A DNA stretch of 64,000 nucleotides from Venturia oleaginea (GCA_013176395.1 JABMLP010000001.1:248001-312000); one strand, 5' to 3'; counted from the first letter of the stretch, positions 43,568-56,790 are shown. Notes: generated from the letters alone by a model not told the origin. A program made the numbers and translations.

Positions 43568-44300
43568 CGTGCAAGAGTCACGTGATATTCCCACAGTTCC
43601 CACAGTTCTTGGCCTTACCCACAGATCTGAAGAGCCAAGAAGTGTGGGAATACATCTTGGCACCCAGAACCAGAAGGGTATATAGGGAGGACGTTGGACG
43701 GACTTTCCTTTCTCTCTTCGTGGTTATCTCATGTTATGTTTCTCACTTAGGAGCTTCTTCAACCTCCTACAGTAACGACCTTTGACTTAGATACAATCAA
43801 GCACAAGTCATATGCACACGAAGCAAGCCCACCCCCAACCTTCATACTAACCGACAAGCGTTCAGGATTGATCTGAGGATCAAATCGGTTAGACGACAAT
43901 TGAATTGGGAGATACATCGGACGGCTAGGATCTAGTGAGCCTCCAAAGAACCTGAGCAAGGGAAGGTACTTAGGTAAGTACTTCCAGACTGATATTGCCC
44001 TTACCCCAAACACGCGGACCAGAACAAGAGAAAACAGGTGTCAAGAAGGTCTTGACATAATCAACTGTGTTGAGAAACGAGTTCCCCGTAACATATAGGT
44101 AACGTCTAGCATCATCTGTCTAGTGGGACCTTCGGTATCTTACAATCGCTATAGAGATTGTGATACGTAAATCTAACAATAAAACATCGTATATACAATT
44201 CGGTCTGGTATATCTTACTCCGCACTAGAGGTAGCACAGATTGAATTAATACAGAGCAAGAATGAAAATCAAATCCAATACTCCGTTAGTTTCCTGGCTA
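43568..44300. other. Possible LTR-retroelement remnant
   Basis: A TATA-like GGTATATAGGG (43677-43687) is followed by a C/T-rich stretch and an AT-rich region, as in an LTR and leader. No paired LTR, gag or pol is found. The assignment is weak. Confidence 0.2.
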
Positions 44301-46640
44301 TAGAATTTGACCAGATTCGCAAACATGAGTACAAGACAAACTTTCTGTCCAATTCCAAATCGATGCCGAGTCGCAATCACTCAACTATCATCTGCAGAAC
44401 CCTCCTCGTCAATGAACGGCATGATGTCAAGTAACACGATGAGATAGTGTGTCGATAACTCGAGCCCACCGAGCAAGATGTTGACACCCAATCGATACTA
44501 GCTTGGTAGTTATATCAGAAGTAGAAGCGTACAAGACTGCTGCCTCTGGTCATGCACTTCCCTAGGAAACAATTGCCGGGTGAGAGTCTCTGGCACGAAA
44601 GTTGGATGACCACTTTTCGGTGTAGATGTGAACCATGGACGTCATGCTGACTTGCGGCAAGTTCACTGTATGGAAGCATCGCGACGCACACCGAGCTTCT
44701 ACCTTGTCCAAAGGCGTGGTCAGAGTTCCATATCGACGAGGTGATTGGCTACAGACCGTTATCGTAAGATTACCGGGTGAGATTGGTGAACGTTATGGTC
44801 TGACTCTGATCATCGCCTGATTGAAATGCGATTGCCTTTCAAAATCGAGTCAATCGACCCGGCTGAAAGTGAATACTTGGAATGTCTTAGATGCAAGTTT
44901 TGTAGTTGCCGCCGGCTATTTTTGAACTCCAGGGATTTGCAATGTTTGACGTTGGCTGCACAGAGTAAGTTCTACATAGTAGAAAAAAGGGACGTCCAAA
45001 TCCATGCAGGATCTGTGCGAAATGAGATTATCCCTTTACTGGTAAGCTCGGTGAAACGTGAATTCGCTTGTTTGCGCGTCTTATATAGAATTGGGTTGTA
45101 CAAAGAGAGGATTGGTCCGGAAATGGCTCCGTAATCGTAGAGCACATTGAAACACCAATCAAGGTAGAGTGATAACGAACGGTTTGAGGTCCGCACCATG
45201 TTGCTATTCGTGCAACACGGACCATACGAATCAAGAGCTTCAGATATGGCCACGAGGCTTCCCAGGTTTGACGGCTGCAAGCCGAGGGTAAGGATCTCAA
45301 TATCCAACGAGCGGACGATCGCATACAGCCGTTCCGTTGCGATTTACCGGGTCCTAGTGCAAGCATGGTAGCACAACTGAGGACATCGAGGCTGAGGTTA
45401 AGTGACTTGAATATGGTGTTCACGGGATACTAAAGCGCCGTGGCGAGTGCGAAGGTTAGACATCTGTTATCTGCTATCCAATTGAACGGCTACAGAGTAC
45501 AACCAAGTAAGAATCGAAGGCTGTGCTTTGGCGCAAGGCCTTCAAGCTTGTGAAGCCTTCAAGTGTCTGTACTTGCACATGTAATGGCGAGGTCGAGAGG
45601 TGATCTTTGATGAGCTCAGGGTTGTGCTTCGTTCGGGATTGCAGGGTACGAGCGGAGAGAGCTCAGAACGGCTGCTTGCGGAATTGTGTTGCCTTGAAAG
45701 TCGCGTTGGCTCGTCCAGTTATCAAGTGGGGAGTGGAGTGTCGTGCATGAGAATGAGTGGAAGGAATTTCTGTGCCCTGTGAAGATATCTATCGAAGAAA
45801 CGACGACTTCGTAACTGAGCACGACTGTACGACGCCTGTTCAGGTTGTTGAGAGACATTTGTTTAGATGGGATTTTGGTGCATTGAACAGGCGCAAACCC
45901 TTCTCGATGCTCAACCTGAGGGAGAAAAAGGTACCTACAGCGTACATGCTTGTTGCAAGGCAACAGCTCCAGGCTGAAAACTCACGGCACCAGGCAGCAG
46001 GTCGCATGCGGGCCGGAATGATTCGAGTCGACAGTCGGCGGTGAGTGGCTTGCAGAATGTCCTCTAGAAGATGCAGAAGATGAGCCAGGAGAGAGAGTGG
46101 TAGAGAGAGTGGTAGAGAGGACAGGGGCGTCGAGCCTTGCCGTCGGAAATGGTAGCTACCCTGTCGTTTGTGCAGAAAATCGCAGCTCAGTTCATCAGGG
46201 ATGGGCGCGTGCTCTTTAAACTTTGTACCTTCTCCCTAAAGCCACGACTTGTATGGGCGACGTCACAGTAGAGGAGTTGAGCGTACCAATGGGAAAGGAT
46301 GGCCAGGAAGAAGCAGCAGCATGCGGGGCGTATCAGTCAGTCTCTGGGTAATCGGGTATGGTTTAACACGCTCTCTTAACACGCTCTCTTAACACGCTCT
46401 CTTAACACGCCCTCTGGCTTGCACCTCTGGCTGCAGTGCTGTAAGATGGCTCTGGCTGCAGTGATGCACCCACCTCTGGCTTGCACCTCTGGCTGCACCT
46501 GCACCTCTGGCTGTGAGATGGCTACCTGCACCTGCGCGCTGACGGCCGGGCCAAGCCAAGGCTAACGACGGACGTAATCAGGGATATTCCGTCTCCCTAA
46601 CGCGTCCACCTCCAAAAACAACAGGCTCAATTTATTCCAA
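44301..46640. other. Long region without a recognised gene; short repeats near its end
   Basis: Scattered frames occur on both strands. One at 44972-45307 (-) reads RSLDIEILTLGLQPSNLGSL and vaguely resembles the middle of F-box type proteins, but the frame breaks on both sides. At 46363-46413 TTAACACGCTCTC is repeated four times, and at 46411-46512 CCTCTGGCTGCA or close variants recur about seven times. The last 100 bases lead into the RNA-binding protein transcript. Confidence 0.35.
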
Positions 46641-47364
46641 CAATTGGACCCCCGCAGTCACCACTCACCACTATATTTCCCAGCCCAGCCCAGTGCATCC
46701 CGAACCACTGCCACTGCCACTCGACCTCCCTCCCTCCCTCCCTCCCGCGCGTGCTGCCTTTCCACCTGCCTTTCCACCATTTTCGTATCGTTGTTGAGAA
46801 ACGTCGCTCGAGAGCCGCGGTTGACTCCGTACGAGTCTCCCGGCGCTGCGGTTAGTCCTTGTTAGCCCCCAGCCGCTTGCTTTGGACACACGATAAGGCC
46901 TGCCAATCATCTGCCCTGTGCAGTGCCGTGCCTTGAGCGCCCCTCCGCCCAAACCATCGTACCCTTATCCGCCCCGAAACAAGGTTGTGCGCTCCCCGAC
47001 TAGCCCCCCAGCTCGACCCGTCGCATCTTTGAGACACGACTCCCTCGACTCTGCAAATTGTTACCACCTCCTCAGACTTGCGGTCCAAACTATATCAAGT
47101 CCATTCTCGACAAACCACCAGCCCCGAGTCTTGTCGACTGTCGAGTCCTGCTGCAGCTCTCCACGTCGTCAACGCGCGCGCCCGACAAGTCCACAGTTCT
47201 CTAGGCTCGTCCCATCTCTGCATCGCCCGCCACCCACCACAATACAACGCGACCTGCTCTCTCCGTTCCTTGGCAATTATCGAATCCGTCTGTTTGTTCT
47301 CAGCCTTGCGATCGACACTGCCACTCTTTTGCACAGCGCGCCCGCTTCCAAAGTCGACAGTCTC
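46641..47364 (+). promoter_or_regulatory. Long C/T-rich leader of the RNA-binding protein gene
   Basis: Pyrimidine-rich, with a CTCC microsatellite at 46726-46746. The frame is open upstream of the likely start back to 46918, but composition (Ser/Pro/Arg-rich, no domain) suggests untranslated leader. Long leaders with upstream frames are common for fungal growth-control genes. Confidence 0.4.
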
Positions 47365-49122
47365 ATGGCCGTCTGGCCAAGCTCTCCCCGCGCGACAGTA
47401 TCTGGACTTTTCTCTTCCACATCATTCGGCTCTACAACGGATTCTCCTCCACATACAACTTTCAGACATTTGGGAATGAGCGTCGACGTGCTTCCCGGGA
47501 CAAACAACATGTCTTCACACTCATACAACCTCTCGCCAATTGGAGAGCGCAAAGCCATAGACCACACATCGCTGCTCACTTTGAGCAAGCTTGAATCGAC
47601 AGTGAGCAACCCCGAGATGGACCTACCCGCCATCATCATGCGAAAATTGCCCCGCAACACCAGCTTGGACATGCTTCATACGATGCTCCTGTTTGCTGTT
47701 GATATGGTGGATGTCAAATTCGTCGAGTCCGATCCTGATGATGCTGGCTACTCGTCAGCCGTCGCACGCTTCAGATCCACTGCTGGTGCGCACGAGGCTC
47801 GCGACAAACTTCACGGGAAAACGATTTCCAACAATTCCAATTTGATGGTGGAGCTATGTCAGACCGGACTCGGCTATCCTGGTAGTCGCCGAAATACTGT
47901 CGATGGAGGAAGTCTGCGCCATGCCTCCAGTTCCGCCTCATCTGCGGGGTCCTCGGGCGGCCAACCATCGCAAAACCAAGGACGTCAAAGCTCACGCTTC
48001 AACACCACATTCCAGAGAATGTCCCCTCCTGACAGTTCTTTTGGCGGCGATAAATTTCCTTCTCCAGAGTCTCATGCGCCAATTCAAAGTTTGTTCTCGC
48101 CACAATCACCAGTGGCTAACTCGACGCTTTCGAGCAAGTCCATCATCAACGATGATCCAGGTGATGAAACTGGACAGCTTCTCAATGATCCCGTCGCCTT
48201 TGCCAGAATTGACGAGACTTCTCAATCGCCATTCGCCCGCCGTCAAACACATTCGACGATTCCCGTCTCTCGATTTGCCAATTTTTCATTGGTGTCCACG
48301 GCGAGTTCTAGCAGCGCCATCACTTCACCACAATCTGGATTCATGTCCCCACATTCATCTGCCACGACCCTTCACTCACCAAACTCGTCCTTTTCTCCCA
48401 ACAACGTGTCAGCCTTCAATGGTAACAACTATCCAAGATCGCCGCACTTTCAGCGACACCCTCCCCCAAATCCAGCTGACCAAAACCCACCTTGCAATAC
48501 CTTGTACGTTGGCAATCTACCTGCCGATGCTTCTGAAGATGAGATCAAGGCCATGTTCTCAAAGCAACGTGGCTACAAAAAGCTGTCTTTTCGAATCAAA
48601 GGAAATGGCCCCATGTGCTTTGTTGAGTTCGAAGATACCTCTTTTGCTACCAAAGCACTGAACGAGCTGTATGGCCATCCTCTTCACAATAGCGTCAAAG
48701 GCGGGATCCGGCTTAGCTTCTCCAAGAATCCACTTGGTGTACGCCCCGGTCAGCATAACAGCAGCGGCATCCAATCTCCAATGAATACGCATCCCGGAAT
48801 GCAAGGAATGGGCGGAACTGTCGGCGCACCTCCAGGATTTACGACTGTAACCGGGCCCCCTCCTGGTTTGACTGCGCCGCCTGGTCTGGCGCCTAGCCAT
48901 CCACATTCCCACCCTCCCAATCACATGGGAATGAACGGCGGCCCCCCAATGATGGGCAATGCTGCCAATTTTGGCATGTACAACGGCGGTAGCTTTGGCA
49001 TGGGAATGAATGGCTACGGCCCACCCATGAGACAACCCATGAGACAGCCCCCGTCCTCCTCAATGGGGGGTGGGAATTTTCAATGGATGGGCGGGGAATA
49101 CGCCGCTTACATGGGAAGATGA
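47365..49122 (+). CDS. Whi3/Scw1-type RNA-binding protein with two RRMs
   Basis: From the ATG at 47365 ([18 protein letters not shown]) the protein is 585 aa and intronless. RRM1 is divergent (about residues 88-160: [20 protein letters not shown] ... [20 protein letters not shown]). A long Ser/Pro/Asn-rich disordered region follows. RRM2 is canonical (about 379-458), with RNP2 LYVGNLP and RNP1 [10 protein letters not shown] and the ending [13 protein letters not shown]. The tail is Gly/Met/Pro-rich and low in complexity. Whi3 and Scw1 bind cell-cycle and cell-wall mRNAs in the cytoplasm, and low-complexity segments drive condensate formation in relatives. An in-frame ATG at 47476 (MSVDVLPG) is an alternative start. 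Confidence 0.85.
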   Translation: MAVWPSSPRATVSGLFSSTSFGSTTDSPPHTTFRHLGMSVDVLPGTNNMSSHSYNLSPIGERKAIDHTSLLTLSKLESTVSNPEMDLPAIIMRKLPRNTSLDMLHTMLLFAVDMVDVKFVESDPDDAGYSSAVARFRSTAGAHEARDKLHGKTISNNSNLMVELCQTGLGYPGSRRNTVDGGSLRHASSSASSAGSSGGQPSQNQGRQSSRFNTTFQRMSPPDSSFGGDKFPSPESHAPIQSLFSPQSPVANSTLSSKSIINDDPGDETGQLLNDPVAFARIDETSQSPFARRQTHSTIPVSRFANFSLVSTASSSSAITSPQSGFMSPHSSATTLHSPNSSFSPNNVSAFNGNNYPRSPHFQRHPPPNPADQNPPCNTLYVGNLPADASEDEIKAMFSKQRGYKKLSFRIKGNGPMCFVEFEDTSFATKALNELYGHPLHNSVKGGIRLSFSKNPLGVRPGQHNSSGIQSPMNTHPGMQGMGGTVGAPPGFTTVTGPPPGLTAPPGLAPSHPHSHPPNHMGMNGGPPMMGNAANFGMYNGGSFGMGMNGYGPPMRQPMRQPPSSSMGGGNFQWMGGEYAAYMGR

Positions 49123-51159
49123 TTCAGCCATGCTTGACTATCAACCGATGTCCTACCAACCCTCCACGGCGTTCTTAGCCAGAATCGCAACTTCCAATTG
49201 GCGTCGGCGTTTCTGCACCACACGGCATTACCACAACGCTATTTCTACCTGTGGTCTGCTACCTGTTTTCTTCTTTGCTTCGGTTCTCTTTTCGGAGGAG
49301 TTTGTTTGCGAGACACGATTCCCCATGTGCGCGTTTTGATATCTCATCCGGCTTCTGAAGTTCTAGTTGTTGGTTCGGCGCATTGGTTCGGAGTTCACGG
49401 TCCATCGCAATGGTTTGATGTACACACAAAGACATTGGGACAGGGCAATTAGGAGGCGCATAGGTGCGCTACTAACGGGATGAGCGACGCCCTTTACTCA
49501 TGCTGGAGCATCTGGGCTTGCATGTGACGGGCATCTGTACAGGTATCGCATTCATAGACGAAGGCGATTAGGATCTCTTTAGACTTGTCTCTCAGCATTT
49601 CACGGCTCTCCTTTTACGATTTCCGGTCTTTTTCTTCCAAAACATCATGGTTTACCATCTGCCTTCAACCGGGCGATTTGCAGCATGGGCTCTGCTGGTT
49701 TTGTTTCCCTTGTAACGGACGTCATTGCGCATTGTAAATGGGGTGGAGATGGGCAGATGAGCGAGTCGTTTTGACTGCTACTAGGAAAGAGATTTCTTTT
49801 TCACGATGTGATGAATGGTGAGATGTGTGGTTTCATAATAAAAGGTGCGTAGATAAATTAATAAAAAATCTGGACGGATTTAAGAGGGTTTGTGTTTTTG
49901 TGGGATTGTGACTGTTGAATGTTGGGGAGGATGGTTGGGTGGCTTTGTGATTTTATTATCAACATGTATGAATCCACTGAATTGCAGGGATTTGGGATTT
50001 GGGATGGTTTTATCTTTTGATTTGATTTTAGTGTTCCGTATTATTATTATTTTCCACCTTTTTTTTCCTTTTTTTTTTCTCTCTTCGTCTACATGTTTTG
50101 TGGAGGTATTGTTGGATACTTTCTTACTTAGCTTCCTACTTGCGTTTTCACCTTGTCGTTCTTTTCCCCGTTGGGCCCTGTTGGGCTTGGAGTCTTGCAT
50201 TGTCTTGGTAATTGATGCATGTCTATGTATGGCTTATCGTATGGTGTTTTGTACGATGGGTATTCTTATACCTATCTTACTATCGATTTGTTTCTTGGCT
50301 GGTTATAGCGTTTGTTCAATATAGACGCGGCGGGGGACGGTGTTGTCCTTTTGTACTGGGGTGGATGGTAGATTATAGATTTTTGGTAAGGGAGATTCGG
50401 GGTCGGTTGGCGGAGTTGCTTCGGGGCGATGGCTGGATTGTGGGGGATGAGTTTTGCTGGGCTTGTATGGTTTTGGGGAAGGGGGAAATGTCGCTGATGA
50501 GGGATTGATATTGTGGTGTAGTGAGATACTGACTTTGTAGGGTACTTTATAAGGATTTGATATAAGTTATAGTTTTATTCTTTTTGGAGGTTTTTATCTG
50601 GGGGTAATGGAGAAGGTGGTATTTGGCAAATTTGGTTATAGTTATACCGAGTTATGATCTTGTGGATTCATGGTAGCCTTGGTGTTTTTGCTAAACTGCT
50701 CTGATAACTACTAAAGACTTGACGCTCGAGCTGCGATGTTGAGATGTTGTATGCAGGCCTCGGACATCACCCCGATTCAGGTAGTTTACCTCCTTGGCAG
50801 GAATCTTCAGTATACTCAAACCGTGTGAACCATTGTACTTACTTGCTATGCATTCAATACAGTCCTCACTGATATCCATTACTTTCCACTGACTCTGCAT
50901 TCATTTGTAGAGATGTTCTTGGGTTGATGTATGTATATATCTACTCCGACTACCCACTTACTCTACTCCAAAGAAATCAAACCTGAGATCTACATTACGT
51001 TCCTATTCAAAAGAAAGTGTTACATTAAAACCACAACCTCCATCTCTAGAAAAATCATCCAGCGGAAAAAAATAACCCCTACTGAAATAAACCTCCTGGA
51101 GAGTAATTAAATCACCCAACAATTCTCACAGCGTTCCGATACACATCTAGATCCTCATA
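49123..51159. other. 3' region and intergenic sequence, no gene seen
   Basis: T-rich plus-strand sequence with AATAAAA near 49858 that could serve as a polyadenylation signal. Long frames here (49890-50324, +) arise from T/G-rich composition. Confidence 0.4.
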
Positions 51160-51391
51160 TTAGTATTCTGCAAAGCCTATATCTAGTTAATGAAGGAAAT
51201 TGGAACGGAGACGTACTTTTGATTTCTTTCCTCTCCCTCTTTATCTGTTCTTGGTTCTTTGTATCGGATTCATTCTTTAGGAGGAGGGAGGTGCTTGAGA
51301 CGGTGGTTGTGGATTTGAGTAAGGTTGTATCGGAGGAGGAGGATGGGGATTTGGGAGATTTGGTGAGGAGGGAGTAGAGAGTTGGAGACAT
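51160..51391 (-). CDS. Possible small two-exon protein (60 aa)
   Basis: ATG at 51391, MSPTLYSLLTKSPKSPSSSS, then Ser/Thr-rich sequence and a charged end (QEQIKRERKEIK). A textbook 49-bp intron (51168-51216; donor GTACGT, acceptor TTTGCAG) joins it to a last exon of 8 bases, giving KKY and a stop. The clean splice sites are the main support. No domain is present. A longer N-terminus from 51541 is possible but low in complexity. Confidence 0.35.
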
Positions 51392-52050
51392 TGTTGGGAT
51401 TGGAGTGATAGTGGTAGAGATAGGGTGATGTATGTTTGATGTTTGTGGTTTTTGGCCGGGAGGTAGATGGATTGAGATTATCTTTTGTGTTTTTGGGTCT
51501 GGTGGTATTGAGGGAGGGAGGGAGGGAGGATTTATATTCATATTTTAGGAGGGTTGGTTTATTCCGATGGGAGTCGGAATCTGCTGCCTGGAAACTTGTG
51601 GTGAGTACTAATGGCGACATGTAGAACGTACCGTACTCCGATAGCCAAAATAGGCAATCGGACTTGAAGATAGAGGCATGATCGTAGGCAAGGCAAGAAC
51701 GCGGTGCAAGGATGAAGGAGAAAAGGCTGTACCGCTGGATGATTGGTGAAAAACTCAGCCTTACCGGAATAGGAATAATTCCGATTCCAAGCGAATGCCG
51801 AAGCCAAGCATTTCTACTCCGCTTCTTGCTGACATCCTTCTCCAGGTCCGCAACAAACTCATTAGATCCGACCTCTTAGGAGCCTTTCCATCACTGGCTA
51901 CAAGCGCAGATAAGGTGCTTTGACGTGTTGCATACAGACGCGTCATGAAGCCTTCCAGCAATCAAAATCACCAAGAGTCAACAAACTTCCCACCATGATC
52001 TCTCAATCAAACACTCACAACCTTCCCTCCTCTTTTCGCGTATCATCAAA
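51392..52050. other. Intergenic, upstream of the Zn2Cys6 factor
   Basis: No gene recognised. The 90 bases before the ATG at 52051 are C/T-rich with a TATCATCAAA start context. Confidence 0.4.
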
Positions 52051-54809
52051 ATGAGTCAACATCACGGCCAGATCACAGACCTTGAGAATGCGACGGGCAA
52101 CCAGATTGGAAAATATAGACGGAATGGCAAGTTACAGTCTTGCGAACCTTGTCGTAAAAGTAAGCTTCGATGCGATCATACGACGCCTTCGTGCGGACGA
52201 TGTGTGAAGCGTAGACGCGTTGAGCAATGCGTTTATCATCCCTCACCACTTACGGTCAGTCGATCATTTTTTTGAAATGTTTGGATAGTGGTTCAACTGA
52301 TGCCGAGAATACGCCCAGGGCTCGACCGAATCTTGGAGTAATATTCATAGGGCTCGCGAATACTTCTGTTACAATACTAGGAGTGCTCTACGATATTGAT
52401 CTCGAGTTGTACGTATTTATTGCAGTTTAGCTGTACTGCGAGGGGCACTGAATTGATGAAGCCACTGCGTGTCATCTCTGATATTCGGATTTTGCCCGAG
52501 ATATCGCGGAATTGGCACAAAGGCATGAACAAATCAAATCTTTCGTTATTCTGTTGCCTGATTTACGGCCCGAGAGGTTGATTTAGTGCAGATTGTCTTC
52601 AATCGGGCTTTACACTATCAAGATCATTACACTGATACCTCCAGGGCCGACAAACTCCTGCTGCGACTCTCCCCACTCCAAGCACATGCTCTGTTCAGAG
52701 CCCTACAACCGTTTCAGAGTCGATTGAACAAGCTTCAATAACGATATCGCCGTTGTTTTCAGCACCACAACCTTACGAAGCACCCGCCGGAGTGCCTCGT
52801 GCTGCTTCTGCTCCTCCGCTGGATACTCGGGAAAATCGAATGGTTCAAGGCTATCCAGGTTACTTGGGCTCAACATCTCATTCGTATGTATTCAATGAGG
52901 ATCTCAAAAGCATGGGAGTCTCGACCGACTACTTTGATGCTGCAGGCGATGGATCGCAATCAAGATCTATATCGAATGATCGTATCGAGAGAGGGGTACA
53001 GGTGTTGTCTTTTCTCAAACAGCGACACATGATCAATCGATTCATTGCAAGGTGGTATGAACTATCAGAGGGCACAGGGGTCATCATCATTGAGACGATC
53101 ATGAAATCGTGGTCTTTGCAGATGTGGTTGAGATGGGGAGACGTCCTCGCGGAACAAGATCCAGCGAAGCTTCGAAGGCTCTCTGAGCTTCTGTTCAGAA
53201 ACACGCAAACTCCACTGCAATATGATGGAACTATCACGGCAAAGAACTGGATAAGCCTGGGTACTGGACAGAACATTCGATGGGAAGTCATTGGATGCAT
53301 CGCGGCGATGGTAGGCCTTTGCATGAGGACGCTCGATCCATCGGATATATTGTTCAAGGAGTATAAGGTGAACCGCATGAAGATGTCTCTGAAAATGATG
53401 GACGCGGCAGATGAATGTGTTGGGTTCTGTAGAGAATGCGAAACATTGGACGACATGTTTTTGTGGCTGCTGATGGAAAAATATCCGCTTACTAGCACTA
53501 TCAAAGGAGAGGGCAGTGAGTGAACAGACCCCAATGAGACTAGATATCTTACTGACCCTGGATACAGGCTATATCGCGTATCATCAAAGTGGCGAAATGA
53601 ATAACGCTATTATTGCAAAAGGTATTTTCCTCTTAATTATAGATGTATTTGCGTTTCTGCAACAGGCAAGCACTAATAACGATCAAAGGTCTGCACGCAA
53701 ATATCCAAGCAGACGATCGCACTCCTTTCTTCCTCTCCGAGCTCAGAAAGAGAACGTTTATACAAGCATATGGAACAGAGTGCTCTATAGCATCGTTTTT
53801 AGGCCGTCCTCCTCGTCTCTCGTATCGCTACTGCAACATAAATCTTCCTCTCGACCTTGACGACGACCAAGTAGTCTTGCAAGGGGCCGAACTCCAAGAA
53901 GCCCTGGCCTCTTTAGACAGCAGCGGTTGGAGCAAGAAGAACAGAATATCACGGACGACCTGGATGCGATGCTGGCTCGGCTTTGCGCCTCGTCGAGAAG
54001 ACATTATTGACCTCGCACTCGGCAGTTACAGTACCGAAGAAGTCCTTGGGCGTGCAGCAGAAATCCATGAAAAAACAGAGGCACAATGGGCATCTCTACC
54101 ATTTTATCTGCAAAGGACCAGATACGAGTGCTCGATGAAGGGAGGCTCGGCAGTGGAGTGTCTAAGTCGCAACATAATCCGTCAAGGCATACTTGCGAAT
54201 GAGCTCCTCCTCCAGCGGGTGCTGAGACGCAAAGCCTCCGTCCCACCAGACATGTTGATAGCCACGGCTCGAGAAATCTTCAAAGATATCATCTCGATTA
54301 CCGCGAGACACGATATCGCCAAGGACTTTCAATTAGATATGACTTATCTCCTTGCAGCTCATGGTCTGCGCTCGGCGGCAATCATTGCCGTAGAGCTTCT
54401 GAAACAAGAACAACAAATACCTTACCCACAGCATCCAAGACTACCGCGTTCGGAAACAGTCCAAGACCTCTCTGTCTTTGCAGCACGTCTCGGCGCCATC
54501 GATCGTGCAGATGGAACATGGGGCCTCTGTGAGCAAGCAAGAAAAGTCATCACCCGGATCCTGGACAAAGTCCTGGCTCCTCCCGTCGCTCCTGCAGCAG
54601 CTATACAACACCAGTTTCCAGGGTCGAGTTCAGTAGTCCATGACGACATGGGAATGTCCGGCCACGCCTCGGCGATGATGGGCTTGGAGGGGTTTGGAAA
54701 TGGCATGGGACTCGAGGCGCCGTTGAGTCTGGGGAACGATAACGATTTTATGCTTTGGCTTGAAAACATGGATTGGGATAAACAGTTCGAGTGTCCCGAG
54801 TTTCAATAG
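52051..54809 (+). CDS. Zn2Cys6 transcription factor with fungal MHR region
   Basis: Four exons (52051-52254, 52645-53515, 53568-53621, 53689-54809) join in frame to 749 aa. The binuclear zinc cluster is at the N-terminus, with Cys 31, 34, 41, 48, 51 and 60 (CEPCRKSKLRC ... CGRCVKRRRVEQC), so it should bind DNA as this class does. The middle homology region covers about residues 160-520, with the usual WLSL-like helices, YGTECSIASFLGRPPRLS and INLPLDLDDD. The C-terminus ends in an acidic/aromatic stretch (NDNDFMLWLENMDWDKQF) that looks like an activation domain. The first intron is 390 bp, long for this genome, and splits the zinc cluster from the rest. No pathway genes lie next to it, so the target is unknown. 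Confidence 0.85.
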
Positions 54810-55135
54810 TGGATATTTTCGCAGCTAAAAATTATAACTTGTACATTTGCCGCTTGAGTCGAAATTGTGTCATCGTGATTGTGTACAAATTGGCTCTTGT
54901 GAGTATCGCTTCGGGAAGATGGCGTTATTTCTATCGGGAGTCAGTGGAATGAGGTGGGTATAACTGGGATCAGAGCCTAAAACTTCATTGTCCACGTTGC
55001 GACTTCATTGTTGCATTATATCTTATAAAGATTTGAGATGCGAAGGGATTGATGTATGTATTACTTGGGGTACTTACATTCTGCTGATAAAATTGAACTA
55101 TATCTTTTTATTTTCTAGCTACTAGTCATCATAGC

Positions 55136-55239
55136 AGGCCCTTGACGGAGTGGTTAACGTGATTGACTCGAATGTACTTCGGTACGAAATTCGCCATCAA
55201 TTTCCTTCGGGAGCGCAGGTTCGAATCCTGCAGGCGTCG
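55136..55239 (+). tRNA. tRNA-Ser(CGA) candidate with 23-nt intron, weak acceptor stem
   Basis: The order fits a class II tRNA: TG at 8-9, D stem ACG/CGT around GAGTGGTTAA, anticodon stem ATTGA/TCAAT, loop CTCGAA with anticodon CGA at 55169-55171, a variable arm TCC-TTCG-GGA, and a perfect T arm GCAGG-TTCGAAT-CCTGC. The 3' acceptor strand AGGCGTC plus G is normal for fungal tRNA-Ser(CGA). An intron at 55173-55195, right after position 37, carries the hairpin GTACTTCGGTAC; introns in this tRNA are known in fungi. The 5' acceptor strand AGGCCCT pairs with the 3' strand at only three Watson-Crick positions, so the gene may be a pseudogene or recombined. Confidence 0.6.
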
Positions 55240-56790
55240 AACTATTTTTGGTGCTTTATTGTGCTGTTCTCTGACCACTCCAGCCTTTTTCTTTTAATGC
55301 TGAAGAGGAAAAGTTTTGAGTGGCGGCGGGGAGACTACTTTGAACATCTTCAACCTTACAACTTTTAGCCGTGTCATTTTCTTTCATCACCTCCCTTGTA
55401 TCCCAATCATCACCCAATCCAGTGTAAACTACTCCATAAGCGTATTCGAGATGCATTTGACGGTGCCGTGCGTTCCTCAAGCGCGCAGCTGCGCTTATTG
55501 CCTCAGAGGCGACTAGCACTAGCCACCCACGCGCAGTCTTATTGAACGCAGCCGAGCAGTCAAACCTGATCCCGTTCAACCCTATCACTCTCTAGATGAA
55601 TGACCGTGGTCTAATAGCCGTTCTCCTAGAGGCGAAACTGACTCTTATGAATTCATCATTGCTGGGCGGTAAGTATCGAATACACGATCCGAACGTCTTC
55701 ATCCCTACGATTCTTCGATCCTACAGAATAACGTCTTCAAAAATTTCGCGACTGGAACTATGTACATCTTGCAATATCTGCCAAATTTTGAATCGAGCAT
55801 GCAGAAAGCACTCGCTAAGCGACTACAGCCAATCTTGATACCACAACTAGTACACTTCATTCGCTTATCATCTACTATAGAATATGGGTAGGGAATAGAA
55901 CAAGAGTCAGCCGTTGTTGTTGCTCTTGCGCCTAGAACTTTCTCTACCTCTACTTCTCTTCAATTACTACGTAGAAACGAAACTGTCAATATCTTAGTAT
56001 ATTGCTGGCCTCCTCAGTCGTTCTCTTGCGGTTTGTGGGCAGAATAGCTGTTCAATTCATCCATATACCAGTTGCAATATTACTTCAGAGTGGACTTTGG
56101 TATGTTGTAAAATCACTCGTCCCTATCTGTTACGCATAGCTGATTTGCAAAATGGGTGAGATCGAACATTTCGATGTATTCACGAGGAATGGCGGGGAGA
56201 CATTGTGTTCTGTAGCCTTCTCCCAAGGTCTCATCTCCCTGTGTTCGAGAGATGGAGACTTCGAAAGAGGACCTGTGAAGATCCGCCGAAATCAAACTAT
56301 GAAGGGTGAGAGACAACATCATCTATTATAGATGGGTCCGATCTTGATGCTATCGCTATAATCCCAGTCGGCGCATCACATCTAACTACCTACAGAACCT
56401 CCATATTGTTACGACCACACGATAGGAATCTGAGGAAATGATCGAAATAGCGTAATACATCGTGGAGATTACTGGCACTATAATTTATCCTATGAAATCA
56501 GGAGTGTATCTTTTGTCGAGTGTGTGTGTGCGCGAAGAACGTTTGTTCTATGCATGTTTTGATGGCTTGCTATCTACGATAGATTAGGTAAGAGTTATGC
56601 CGAACCACGTCCATTCACTCCGAGTACAGATCCATGCTTTAGGAAAAGCCGGTCAGGGACATATCCTTGCAAAAACTCCTGTCTGTAACAAAGTCTCCTT
56701 TTCACATCCATCCTCGAAAACTCCTAGCAACTTGTCTTATGAGAACCGACAGACATTTTCCTGTGTCGAAATCAAATTCAACACTAGTGT
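55240..56790. other. Intergenic, no gene seen
   Basis: Short frames only, AT-balanced sequence. The 3' end of the cysteine-rich gene lies at the right border. Confidence 0.4.

Noticed and set aside
46918..47364. N-terminal extension of the Whi3-like protein
   Set aside because: Open but Ser/Pro/Arg-rich and pyrimidine-biased like a leader. The ATG at 47365 gives a family-like N-terminus. It cannot be excluded without 5' mapping.
49890..50324. 144-codon Cys/Phe-rich plus-strand frame after the RNA-binding protein
   Set aside because: T/G-rich 3' flanking sequence, no domain and unlike host gene codon use.
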